Under the pieces are notes generated by a model. That model had not been told where the DNA came from. It searched no databases and saw nothing but the letters and a program-made list of their open reading frames with translations. From the NCBI GenBank assembly GCA_030621945.1, contig JAUXGS010000013.1, positions 1 to 11,790 of the forward strand: 11,790 nt of DNA. The letters run 5' to 3'. This document shows, one piece after another, positions 1 through 5,708 of this stretch. Every line of letters begins with the position of its first letter. Within the stretch, counting starts at the first letter, position 1. Source of the DNA: Methanosarcinales archaeon. Its GTDB lineage: Archaea; Halobacteriota; Syntropharchaeia; Alkanophagales; Methanospirareceae. A program made the translations under genes and the position numbers.

Positions 1-196
1 GCGGGTTCAGCAGCACGATCACCAATTCGTATTCTTCGCCTTCTAGCAATCCAATGGGAATCACGTGGGACGGCACAAACGTAATATCAGCGGATAATAA
101 TACGAACAAGCATTATAAGCACAGCGGGTTCAGCAGCACGATCACCAATTCGTATTCTTCGCCTTCTAGCAATCCAATGGGAATCACGTGGGACGG
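1..196 (+). repeat. Direct repeat, 73 bp identical copies, 123-bp period
   Basis: Bases 1-73 and 124-196 are identical. The offset is 123 bp, exactly 41 codons, so the reading frame is kept. The first copy touches the window edge and the array may continue upstream. Perfect DNA identity in a coding repeat points to recent duplication or gene conversion. Confidence 0.95.
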
Positions 197-980
197 GAGG
201 TATGGGGTCACTTCAAAATCTTCTGCTGATTCGGGAATTGGCGCAGATATCCTGGCTTATTTGTCGGTTATTCTTACCCAATCGGACGTTGGTTCCGGTG
301 CGGAATCGTTAGGGGCGAGAACGTTAGGTGTACTCGATATCGGAACAGGCGCAGATGAGGCGCAACTCATAGCAACGTTAACGAAGTCGGACCAAGGAAC
401 AGGAACAGATGAACTCACAGCCATCATAAATATTCTGCTTGGTAGCGATGTTGGTTCAGGGACAGATGCACTTTCGGAGTTCATAGCTACTATTACACAA
501 TCCGATGTCGGTTCAGGCGCGGGATCATTAAGGTCAAGAGCATTGGGCGCAGCCGATCAAGGAGCAGGAGCAGACGCTCTGACAGAACTCATAGCGATTA
601 TCTCAAAATCAGACACAGGAGCAGGAACAGACGCTCTCTCCGAACTCATAGCGATCATTGAAAAATCGGATACAGGAGCCGGGGCAGATGCCTTATCGTT
701 ACTTTTAGGTATCATTACCCCTTCGGACACCGGCTCAGGGGTAGAATCATTAGGCTCGAGAGCGTTAGGTGCACGAGAAACAGGTACTGGCGCAGACGCC
801 CTCTCAGAACTCATCGCAACGCTAACCAGTTCTGATAGCGGAGCGGGAACGGAATTAGCCGCGACAATTGTAACTTTCATACTCCTTAAACTTCTTCACG
901 AAAGACAAGTAAATATAATGGCTTCGCAAGACGATAGACCGGTAAACATCACACTATCACAGGAGGCGATTACAAGTTAA
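1..980 (+). CDS. Repeat-rich tail-fibre-like protein, 3' portion (5' end outside window)
   Basis: The reading frame is already open at base 3, before the first in-window ATG (54), so the true start lies upstream. Part one holds 41-residue units containing GFSSTITNSYSSPSSNP followed by MGITWDG, which resemble beta-propeller blades. Part two (about 222-875) holds roughly twelve 16-19 residue units with consensus SDxGxGxDALxELIAxI. The tail has a short hydrophobic stretch (FILLKLL) and ends in AITS. No catalytic motif is visible. Repeats of this kind are common in phage and archaeal virus fibres and surface proteins, and the neighbours are virion genes, so a host-facing fibre or spike role is inferred. 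A cellular repeat protein cannot be excluded. The last codons carry the AGGAGG ribosome-binding site of the next gene. Confidence 0.6.
   Translation, partial: GFSSTITNSYSSPSSNPMGITWDGTNVISADNNTNKHYKHSGFSSTITNSYSSPSSNPMGITWDGRYGVTSKSSADSGIGADILAYLSVILTQSDVGSGAESLGARTLGVLDIGTGADEAQLIATLTKSDQGTGTDELTAIINILLGSDVGSGTDALSEFIATITQSDVGSGAGSLRSRALGAADQGAGADALTELIAIISKSDTGAGTDALSELIAIIEKSDTGAGADALSLLLGIITPSDTGSGVESLGSRALGARETGTGADALSELIATLTSSDSGAGTELAATIVTFILLKLLHERQVNIMASQDDRPVNITLSQEAITS
222..875 (+). repeat. Degenerate SDxGxG protein repeats (about 12 units)
   Basis: The translated region contains successive short units such as QSDVGSGAESLGARTLGVL and KSDTGAGTDALSELIAIIE. Two flavours occur: an ESLGSRALGA type that is followed by a unit lacking the leading SD, and a DALSELIAII type. 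The longer pattern looks like a higher-order repeat. The motif resembles acidic Gly/Asp turns but lacks the GGxGxD pattern of RTX calcium-binding repeats. Confidence 0.8.
961..966 (+). promoter_or_regulatory. Shine-Dalgarno AGGAGG for the 981 gene
   Basis: AGGAGG lies inside the end of the upstream gene, 14 nt before the ATG at 981, which directly follows the upstream stop codon. The arrangement suggests translational coupling. The 1323 gene shows the same 14-nt spacing. Confidence 0.6.
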
Positions 981-1271
981 ATGTCGAAACTATACCATCA
1001 AGGTGAAACGTTCCCACAAAAAGTGCTCGTCACCGATGCCGTCAAGACTCTTATAGATCCCACTTCAATCGTCATTACAATTATCGACAGTGAAAGCACC
1101 ACAAAAGTTGATGCTGAAGCGATGATAAAAGATTCCACCGGGACATATCATTATTATCATCTTATCCCCACAGACGCCGTAATAGGCACATGGACAACAG
1201 AGATAAAAGCACTCAAAGGATTCACCGCAATCGAACAGGATCAATTTACGGTAGTTGCAGCAATAGCTTAA
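981..1271 (+). CDS. Small putative Ig-like/baseplate-type protein (96 aa)
   Basis: The ATG abuts the stop of the preceding gene, with AGGAGG 14 nt upstream. The 96-residue protein is predicted to be all-beta. It has an N-terminal stretch GETFPQKVLVTD, a central IVITIIDSES, then GTYHYYHLIPTDAVIGTWTTEIKA. The pattern of a time- or value-dependent input followed by 'dSTGtYhY' and 'GtWttei' resembles Ig-like or BppU-N-like accessory domains of phage tail and baseplate proteins. That reading is by pattern only. There is no signal peptide. The tight coupling to the fibre-like gene suggests the two products are made together and may assemble together. Confidence 0.6.
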   Translation: MSKLYHQGETFPQKVLVTDAVKTLIDPTSIVITIIDSESTTKVDAEAMIKDSTGTYHYYHLIPTDAVIGTWTTEIKALKGFTAIEQDQFTVVAAIA

Positions 1272-1301
1272 GCATTTCAAGGTGAAGAAGAAAGAAAAGA
1301 C

Positions 1302-1308
1302 GAGGAGG
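1302..1308 (+). promoter_or_regulatory. Shine-Dalgarno GAGGAGG for the 1323 gene
   Basis: GAGGAGG sits in a purine-rich spacer (about 1281-1322) 14 nt before the ATG at 1323. It is the strongest ribosome-binding site in the window and fixes the start of the connector-like gene. Confidence 0.6.
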
Positions 1309-1322
1309 AAAGAAAAGAAAAG

Positions 1323-1712
1323 ATGCCACCGCTAACCACCTATGCCCGGGTTCATCATCGTCCCGGGTTTTCGGATAAAGACGTTGATTCTTCGCACGTA
1401 GAGGAATTTATCGAAGACGCTCAGGCATATATTGAAGCTGAAGCGAACCGTACCTTTGCGGTGGCCGATAGCGATTATAAATTAGCTCGCGGCGCATGTA
1501 CCGATTTGGCAGCGGCATATTCTATTCTCCACGCGCTTGGCGGTGCGTACTCTGGGTTGCAGTTTAGTGAAGATGAATTAAACATCACTGCGCAGCAGCG
1601 ATCTAAGCTTGAACTCGTTAATTTGTTTTTTTCGCGTGCTGAAAAGGCAATTGATATCCTCAAACCTCATAAAAAAACCGCTTTGATACCTAAAGCTTCA
1701 ACAGAGGAGTAA
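1323..1712 (+). CDS. Head-tail connector-like protein (129 aa)
   Basis: The 129-aa protein is predicted to be mostly helical. An N-terminal segment (YARVHHRPGFSDKDVDSS) is followed by a helix VEEFIEDAQAYIEAEANRTF, then an alanine-rich helix and a C-terminal helix with RSKLELVNLFFSRAEKAIDIL. This layout, with a short N-terminal helix, a 'DAQAYIEAEANR' helix and two long helices, resembles HK97 gp6/SPP1 gp15-type connector proteins that form the ring between portal and tail. The next gene contains two copies of a similar layout. The start is set by a GAGGAGG site. The family call rests on helix pattern and context, not on a diagnostic motif. Confidence 0.6.
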   Translation: MPPLTTYARVHHRPGFSDKDVDSSHVEEFIEDAQAYIEAEANRTFAVADSDYKLARGACTDLAAAYSILHALGGAYSGLQFSEDELNITAQQRSKLELVNLFFSRAEKAIDILKPHKKTALIPKASTEE

Positions 1713-1729
1713 AGAAAAAAGAGAGCAAA

Positions 1730-1761
1730 GTCTTAAACAATTTGAACAACATCTGTTCATT
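1730..1761 (+). promoter_or_regulatory. Candidate promoter, CTTAAACA box plus CTGTTCAT element
   Basis: CTTAAACA (1732-1739) begins exactly 30 nt before the ATG at 1762. That is the same spacing as the strong TTTATATA boxes elsewhere. CTGTTCAT follows at 1753-1760. Both elements recur before the 2977 gene. The match to a TATA consensus is weak. Confidence 0.35.
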
Positions 1762-2493
1762 ATGGCGGTTGTATATTCTTCTTCTGCGCTGATTAAAAAG
1801 GCGGTAAAGTGGATTCCGGCGGGGCTCGTGGACCCCACTGATTTTGATAATTATATATATCAAGCAGAGAGTCTAATTGACGAAAGTATGGGCAAGGTGG
1901 CGCGGGGTGCGGGTGCGGATTTTGTTTTCGATGCAAAAAGCCATGGAATAATTCAAAGGGCTGCTACGGCGATCGGGGCGTTCTACGCTATCACATATAA
2001 TGTATCGGCGTTTCCTCTTCTCGAGGAATCAGAGATGGGTGCCAACTTGCTATTTTATGATCAGCTTAGAGCTTTGACGTTGCTTTCGGATACGCGCGTT
2101 TCCGATTTCCTTCAAGATTTTTCTTCAACTGTTACCACTCTGACGTATTCCTCCGCTGCATTGGTGAAGAAAGCAGTGAAATACATGCATGCTGATCTGC
2201 TTACTGCGGACATAGAAACTTTTATCTTTCAAGCAGAGGGTCTAGTTGATGCCGTAATGCGAAAGACCGCCAGGGGTGATGCAGCTGATTTTACATTCTC
2301 TGCAACTAAGCACGGGCTTCTCCAGCGTGCTGCGACTTCAATAGCGGCTTTTTATTGCGTCACCTACGATCCTGCTTCCCACCCTCTTTTGGAAAGCGGG
2401 GAGATGAGTTGTAACCTTTTATATTATTCTCAGCTTCGTGATTTAAATCTATTGTCGGACATCAGGGTCGTGGATCATCTTTCGTCTCTATAA
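1762..2493 (+). CDS. Tandem-duplicated connector-like protein (243 aa)
   Basis: The protein consists of two homologous halves, residues about 3-118 and 127-242, offset by 123-124 residues. Paired segments include SSALIKKAVKW/SAALVKKAVKY, FDAKSHGIIQRAATAI/FSATKHGLLQRAATSI and LLSDTRV/LLSDIRV. Each half has the helix plan of the preceding 129-aa connector-like protein, including a 'YIYQAESLIDE' helix that parallels 'FIEDAQAYIEA'. A two-domain connector or neck subunit is inferred; a fused dimer could change ring stoichiometry. No Shine-Dalgarno site is evident. A weak TATA-like box 30 nt upstream suggests a leaderless transcript. The 3' end overlaps a small minus-strand ORF by 32 bases. Confidence 0.65.
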   Translation: MAVVYSSSALIKKAVKWIPAGLVDPTDFDNYIYQAESLIDESMGKVARGAGADFVFDAKSHGIIQRAATAIGAFYAITYNVSAFPLLEESEMGANLLFYDQLRALTLLSDTRVSDFLQDFSSTVTTLTYSSAALVKKAVKYMHADLLTADIETFIFQAEGLVDAVMRKTARGDAADFTFSATKHGLLQRAATSIAAFYCVTYDPASHPLLESGEMSCNLLYYSQLRDLNLLSDIRVVDHLSSL

Positions 2494-2578
2494 TCCCTTC
2501 CCGCTTTAGTGTATTTAGCACAAATTGTTCTGCATCTGTGCGTTTCAAATCACTTTCCCAGATGAAAACAGGAATCAT
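2462..2578 (-). CDS. Small ORF, minus strand (38 aa), unknown
   Basis: On the minus strand an ATG at 2578 opens MIPVFIWESDLKRTDAEQFV, continues LNTLKREGIIETKDDPRP, and stops at 2462. The composition is protein-like (hydrophobic start, amphipathic helix, charged tail) and in-frame stops lie just upstream of the ATG. It lies 61 bases downstream of the minus-strand gpF-motif gene and could be co-transcribed with it. It overlaps the 3' end of the convergent plus-strand gene by 32 bases. I recognise no family, and no promoter or ribosome-binding site of its own is clear. Confidence 0.4.
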   Translation of the reverse strand: MIPVFIWESDLKRTDAEQFVLNTLKREGIIETKDDPRP

Positions 2579-2639
2579 TTATATTTCTTATAGTGCTTTT
2601 TACGAAAGGGCAAAAGCGCATCAGCCCGTAACTTTTTAT

Positions 2640-2939
2640 TTACATTACGCAATAACCTATCGGGTAAAGTTCACAACGACAATTATCATGGAACGGCGGT
2701 ACACAGTCCTTTTCCGTCAGCATATCTATCGTGCCAATCTCCCCTATCTTTGTCTCACATAGCTCACACGCATCTCGTTCTCCTCTTACCTCATACACGT
2801 TCTCTATCCTTCTCCCCCCAATAACCGCCTCTATTTCCGCCTGCGCATCCTCGCGCACGCCGATCAACCTCCAGTAATCCTTATCCGATACCTCCGCCCC
2901 CTCAAATACCGCATTCCCAAAATATCGTGCCATACACAT
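2640..2939 (-). CDS. Mu gpF/SPP1 gp7-type minor head protein domain (99 aa)
   Basis: The C-terminal half reads RDACELCETKIGEIGTI, then about ten residues later PPFHDNCRCELYP. This CxxC ... HxNCRCxL signature is characteristic of the C-terminal domain of Mu gpF-like minor head (head morphogenesis) proteins, where it probably binds zinc. Those proteins are normally several hundred residues long, so at 99 aa this is a stand-alone domain or a fragment. An in-frame stop (TAA) lies seven codons before the ATG at 2939, ruling out a simple upstream extension. A second ATG (residue 3) is possible. It is encoded opposite to every neighbouring virion gene, which is unusual for a head gene. Confidence 0.65.
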   Translation of the reverse strand: MCMARYFGNAVFEGAEVSDKDYWRLIGVREDAQAEIEAVIGGRRIENVYEVRGERDACELCETKIGEIGTIDMLTEKDCVPPFHDNCRCELYPIGYCVM

Positions 2940-2944
2940 TCGTT

Positions 2945-2976
2945 GTCTTAAACTCTTTTAAGTCTCTTTTCTGTTC
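2945..2976 (+). promoter_or_regulatory. Candidate promoter, CTTAAACT box plus CTGTTCAT
   Basis: CTTAAACT (2947-2954) begins 30 nt before the ATG at 2977. CTGTTCAT (2971-2978) overlaps that start codon. GTCTTAAAC and CTGTTCAT both recur upstream of the 1762 gene. The similarity to a TATA box is weak. Confidence 0.35.
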
Positions 2977-3954
2977 ATGCCTCGCAGAAAGAAAAGATCC
3001 AAAATAAAACTTCCCTCTCCTACGGACAAAACCCCCCCGTTCCCTAAACTTCTTCGTGGAGCATCCGGCCCGCCACCTATTTTCCCGATTAACGTACCCC
3101 GCCGCCGATCGAAATTCGATAAATACCCGCGCATAATCCGGATTGCCCGATCAATCAAATCGCTACTCAAAGTCGAGCCTGATAAGCCTGTTCGTATGCC
3201 TTCTTTTCCAACTCTCGCGTTCCCACGACTTTATACTCGTTACTCAATCATGAAAACGTATACTGCCGTAAGCGACGCAAACGGCAAAATCACGGTAACA
3301 TTCCCGCGTGTATTCCGCAAGATCCCGGGTGTTGTCATCTCACCAAAGGATGCCGGGACTTGGTTTGAACATGTGCTTTCTACGAATGAGTTCGGATTTA
3401 CGATACAAATATTGAAGACGGCGCATGCGCATCAGCACGCGAATTCAGGCGGCGGAGGCGGACACGACCATAGTACAGGTAATTCTAATTATGCAGGGAA
3501 TCATTGGCATTATACAGATGACAAAGGTGGGCACGATCATACGATTGCGACAGATGGCGGTGTGAAAACATCAGCAGCTACGGGAACATATATATCAGGT
3601 GGACTGATTGCGGACGGGGGTGCGCAGTTAACATATTTACACGAATACTCAGCGGGATGCGCCGATCCCCCGGCTTGTTATATCAGTTGGGTTATTACCG
3701 GTATCAATGACGGGCTGGATCTAACTACAAAAACTCATACTCACACCACTGATATCGACCATTCACATTCCGAATCCACCGAACCCGACCATTATCATGA
3801 TACCGATTGGGATGGCGATCATGAACATACAATACCCAACTCAAATACCGAACCGAACCATGACCATCCAGTCCCCGATTCAAACGAAAAAGAAGCTTCT
3901 TTACTCGCTAACACCTCTGTCACATTTACGTACTTCGCACAGGAGGAAAGTTAA
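2977..3954 (+). CDS. Histidine-rich tail-spike/fibre-tip-like protein (325 aa)
   Basis: Residues 1-90 are basic and proline-rich (MPRRKKRSKIK...). Residues about 93-148 resemble an H-type-lectin or jelly-roll edge (KITVTFPRVFRKIPGVVIS). Nine HxH clusters follow at residues 150-154 (HxHxH), 163/165, 176/178, 186/188, 254/256, 262/264, 272/274, 282/284 and 295/297, and the protein ends in VTFTYFAQEES. In T4 gp37, the long tail fibre tip, HxH motifs from three chains coordinate iron along a needle, so a trimeric metal-bound receptor-binding tip is inferred. WVITG (238-242) sits between two HxH blocks. In-frame ATGs at residues 74 and 92 are alternative starts if the basic N-terminus is not real. 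It shares a promoter-like arrangement with the 1762 gene. Confidence 0.65.
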   Translation: MPRRKKRSKIKLPSPTDKTPPFPKLLRGASGPPPIFPINVPRRRSKFDKYPRIIRIARSIKSLLKVEPDKPVRMPSFPTLAFPRLYTRYSIMKTYTAVSDANGKITVTFPRVFRKIPGVVISPKDAGTWFEHVLSTNEFGFTIQILKTAHAHQHANSGGGGGHDHSTGNSNYAGNHWHYTDDKGGHDHTIATDGGVKTSAATGTYISGGLIADGGAQLTYLHEYSAGCADPPACYISWVITGINDGLDLTTKTHTHTTDIDHSHSESTEPDHYHDTDWDGDHEHTIPNSNTEPNHDHPVPDSNEKEASLLANTSVTFTYFAQEES

Positions 3955-3965
3955 AGTTAAAAAGG

Positions 3966-3973
3966 TTTATATA
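3966..3973 (+). promoter_or_regulatory. Archaeal promoter (TTTATATA) with purine-rich BRE
   Basis: AAAAAGG directly precedes TTTATATA, as expected for a TFB-recognition element plus TATA box. The box starts 30 nt before the ATG at 3996. In archaea the start site usually lies about 25-30 nt from the box, so the mRNA is probably leaderless. Confidence 0.8.
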
Positions 3974-3995
3974 TTGAAGAGGATACTACACAAAT

Positions 3996-4247
3996 ATGAT
4001 AAAAGTAAAAGGGACCCCAACACGACAATCCAACGGGAAGTCTGTATGTGTAACTTTGGAAACCCCTGAAGGAAAAGAGTATGAACGCTTTGCGAAGCTC
4101 GAACATGTTCTTGATGAGGGCATATTCAAGAGTCTGTTACAGACATGGGATAGACAGATAAAAGAGGAAGAAGCGCGAGTGGAATTAACAAAAGAAGATG
4201 TTGAGAAAGTACTGAAGAAACGCGCAAAGATGGAAATAAAGGATTGA
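3996..4247 (+). CDS. Small charged protein (83 aa), unknown
   Basis: The start is set by the strong leaderless promoter. The first half is beta-like (KSVCVTLETPEGKEYERFAKL). The second half is a highly charged helix (RQIKEEEARVELTKEDVEKVLKK) likely to form a coiled coil. There are no membrane segments or catalytic motifs. It heads a run of three closely spaced genes with the 4252 and 4490 ORFs (gaps of 4 and 19 bases). A small virion or assembly factor is possible, but no family is recognised. Confidence 0.65.
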   Translation: MIKVKGTPTRQSNGKSVCVTLETPEGKEYERFAKLEHVLDEGIFKSLLQTWDRQIKEEEARVELTKEDVEKVLKKRAKMEIKD

Positions 4248-4251
4248 TAAG

Positions 4252-4470
4252 ATGGGCGACATACTCGTACCCGGGCAAAAGGTGCAGATACCTTCTATAC
4301 CCTTCAACTTCTTAGTAGTCATAAACGATTCTTCTTATAGCTTGGATATAACGTCCATGCATAACAATATTATGAATCCGATGATAATCATTAAAGATGT
4401 AGCGAAAAAGGACGATAAAGCAACTGAAGAGCAGCTGAAGAAGCTCGAAGGCATGGAGGCTGGCAGATAA
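4252..4470 (+). CDS. Small protein (72 aa), unknown
   Basis: The ATG lies four bases after the stop of the upstream gene, so translation is probably coupled. The N-terminal two thirds look like alternating beta strands (VQIPSIPFNFLVVINDSSY, MNPMIIIKDVA). The last 20 residues form a charged helix (KDDKATEEQLKKLEGMEAGR). No signal peptide or known motif is visible. Confidence 0.55.
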   Translation: MGDILVPGQKVQIPSIPFNFLVVINDSSYSLDITSMHNNIMNPMIIIKDVAKKDDKATEEQLKKLEGMEAGR

Positions 4471-4489
4471 TACATAAATAGTCAACAAA

Positions 4490-4951
4490 ATGAACAAAGA
4501 AGAGTTCATCAGAAGGTACGGAGAAGTGGCATGGGGGAAAATGCTACATCAAAGCAAGGGTCGGAACGCGCAATTTCGTAAAGAACATCGCGAAGAAATG
4601 AATGCCAATCTTAAAGAATGGCGTGCGAGCAACCCAGATAAGGTTAAAGCGGATCATCACGAAGAGCAACGCAAAGGGGGCAGGCGATACGAGAAACATT
4701 TAAAATACAAAACAACAGGCATTCCTGGTGAAAAAGAACGCATCAGGGGAAAGCACAATTACTATTACCGCTCATGCAAAAGGATTGTTGCCCCGGGAAG
4801 CCAACTCCATCATGAGTGGATCGCCAATACCCCCAACTACAGAGGGGTAGCTTTAGTTGAGGCAGACCCACATCGTCATGGAATCATAGACCCTATTCTA
4901 ATTTTAGAAGGCGCAATCACACTCCTAACAGAAAAAGGTTTAGGCAGGTGA
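4490..4951 (+). CDS. HNH-like endonuclease (153 aa)
   Basis: The N-terminal 90 residues are very basic and helical (KEHREEMNANLKEWRASNPDKV, RKGGRRYEKHLKYK), a plausible DNA-binding region. The C-terminal part contains SQLHHEWIANTPNYRG, then GVALVEADPHRHGIIDPI. The His pair at 107-108 and His128/His130 fit a beta-beta-metal HNH fold, in which the first histidine is the general base and the later ones bind metal. HNH enzymes occur in phage packaging modules and as free-standing homing enzymes; either role fits. No terminase gene is adjacent here, so a free-standing or DNA-processing role is as likely as a packaging one. The stop codon overlaps the GTG and the AGGTGA site of the next gene. Confidence 0.6.
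   Translation: MNKEEFIRRYGEVAWGKMLHQSKGRNAQFRKEHREEMNANLKEWRASNPDKVKADHHEEQRKGGRRYEKHLKYKTTGIPGEKERIRGKHNYYYRSCKRIVAPGSQLHHEWIANTPNYRGVALVEADPHRHGIIDPILILEGAITLLTEKGLGR
4946..4951 (+). promoter_or_regulatory. Shine-Dalgarno AGGTGA pointing to ATG 4964
   Basis: AGGTGA matches the archaeal anti-SD core and ends 12 nt before the ATG at 4964. It overlaps the GTG at 4948, so it cannot serve that start. This supports 4964 as the ancestral start of the secreted protein gene. Confidence 0.5.
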
Positions 4952-5631
4952 AAAAGAAAAAGAATGAAAAAAACAGGAATAGTATTAGCTGCATGGTAAT
5001 AGCGACATTATTGGTAGGAACAGCAAGTGCAGCGCAAACAAGTTTCTCCGTAGCTGTCAATGATGGCACGGCACGAGTCCAAACATCGTTTAGGTCTACC
5101 ACCGAGGGCGACGTACCACCTTATGACGAGAGCGGATACGAGTTTAACCTCTTTGCCATTCACGCAGACCAGTTTCAAATGACACATATGGTCAACACGG
5201 ACGAAGGTGTTGAGGTGGAAAATGGAGTTGGATATAGCCCGGCAATTTATGGGCTCAAACGGATATTTATGGATGAAAAAGTTAGAACCGCAAGAGTTTT
5301 TGAAGGCGATAACGCGAGCATTTGTTGCGATAGCTCAGCCGAAACAAGGGTCAATGCGTATGTTTTAAATTATGAATCAGTAAGTGCTTCCAACAACAAT
5401 CAACTCTTGTTCGCAGTAAATTCCGCTGGCGTGGGTAATGTAAATGTGCTAACCACAGAGAACAGGCTAATAGGGAATCAGAACGGAACATGGAGTGCAA
5501 CTTATGAAAGCGATAGAATGAGCGTTAGCAATGGGGCATATAACCTGAGCGCGGAATTTATGTCCGAAGGATGCGACTACCCCGCGTTGGCAGCAGAGAA
5601 GAAAGACATGGTGTGCCCTTTCTACCCATAG
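4948..5631 (+). CDS. Secreted beta-rich protein with damaged or shifted signal peptide
   Basis: The open frame gives GTG-initiated MKKKKNEKNRNSISCMVIAT, then LLVGTASAAQ, a signal-peptide-like stretch with an ASA/AQ cleavage site near residue 29, followed by a beta-rich, Asn-rich body with a CC pair (ICCDSSAE) and a C-terminal MVCPFYP. However, AGGTGA (4946-4951) is a good ribosome-binding site for the ATG at 4964, which encodes MKKTGIVLAAW and then stops. Adding one base near 4992 would join MKKTGIVLAA to MVIATLLVGTASAA, a textbook signal peptide. The gene may therefore carry a one-base deletion or a sequencing error, or it starts at GTG 4948 or ATG 4993. The protein probably acts at or outside the envelope; its function is unknown. 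Confidence 0.6.
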   Translation: MKKKKNEKNRNSISCMVIATLLVGTASAAQTSFSVAVNDGTARVQTSFRSTTEGDVPPYDESGYEFNLFAIHADQFQMTHMVNTDEGVEVENGVGYSPAIYGLKRIFMDEKVRTARVFEGDNASICCDSSAETRVNAYVLNYESVSASNNNQLLFAVNSAGVGNVNVLTTENRLIGNQNGTWSATYESDRMSVSNGAYNLSAEFMSEGCDYPALAAEKKDMVCPFYP

Positions 5632-5662
5632 GGTGGGTCTGTCAGATAATACAAAAAATAGG

Positions 5663-5693
5663 GAGGAGAAGTTAAACGAGCTTCTCCTCTTTT
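5663..5693 (+). terminator. Terminator-like hairpin
   Basis: GAGGAGAAG (5663-5671) and CTTCTCCTC (5681-5689) form a perfect 9-bp stem with a 9-nt loop, followed by TTTTAATTTATTTAA. It sits between the secreted protein and the protease gene. It may end the upstream transcript, or it may form a 5' UTR structure of the protease mRNA, because the left arm holds a Shine-Dalgarno-like sequence. Confidence 0.5.
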
Positions 5694-5708
5694 AATTTAT
5701 TTAACCCA

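Noticed and set aside
1345..1367. Two CCCGGG sites able to form a hairpin
   Set aside because: They lie in coding sequence with no surrounding regulatory signal; likely chance.
2538..2762. Plus-strand 74-aa ORF
   Set aside because: It overlaps the minus-strand gpF-motif gene, whose cysteine/histidine signature is far more convincing, and has no promoter or ribosome-binding site.
2958..3170. Minus-strand 70-aa ORF upstream of the gpF-motif gene
   Set aside because: It lies wholly inside the basic N-terminal region of the histidine-rich spike gene and has no recognisable motif; it is probably a shadow, though the true start of the spike gene is not certain.
3941..3946. AGGAGG near the end of the spike gene as a ribosome-binding site
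   Set aside because: No start codon lies at a usable distance, and the next gene appears to be leaderless; possibly vestigial.
4463..5661. Similar strings CAGATAATACATAAATAG (4463) and CAGATAATACAAAAAATAG (5643)
   Set aside because: AT-rich, one overlaps a stop codon, and the spacing to the next start codon differs; not enough to call a regulatory motif.
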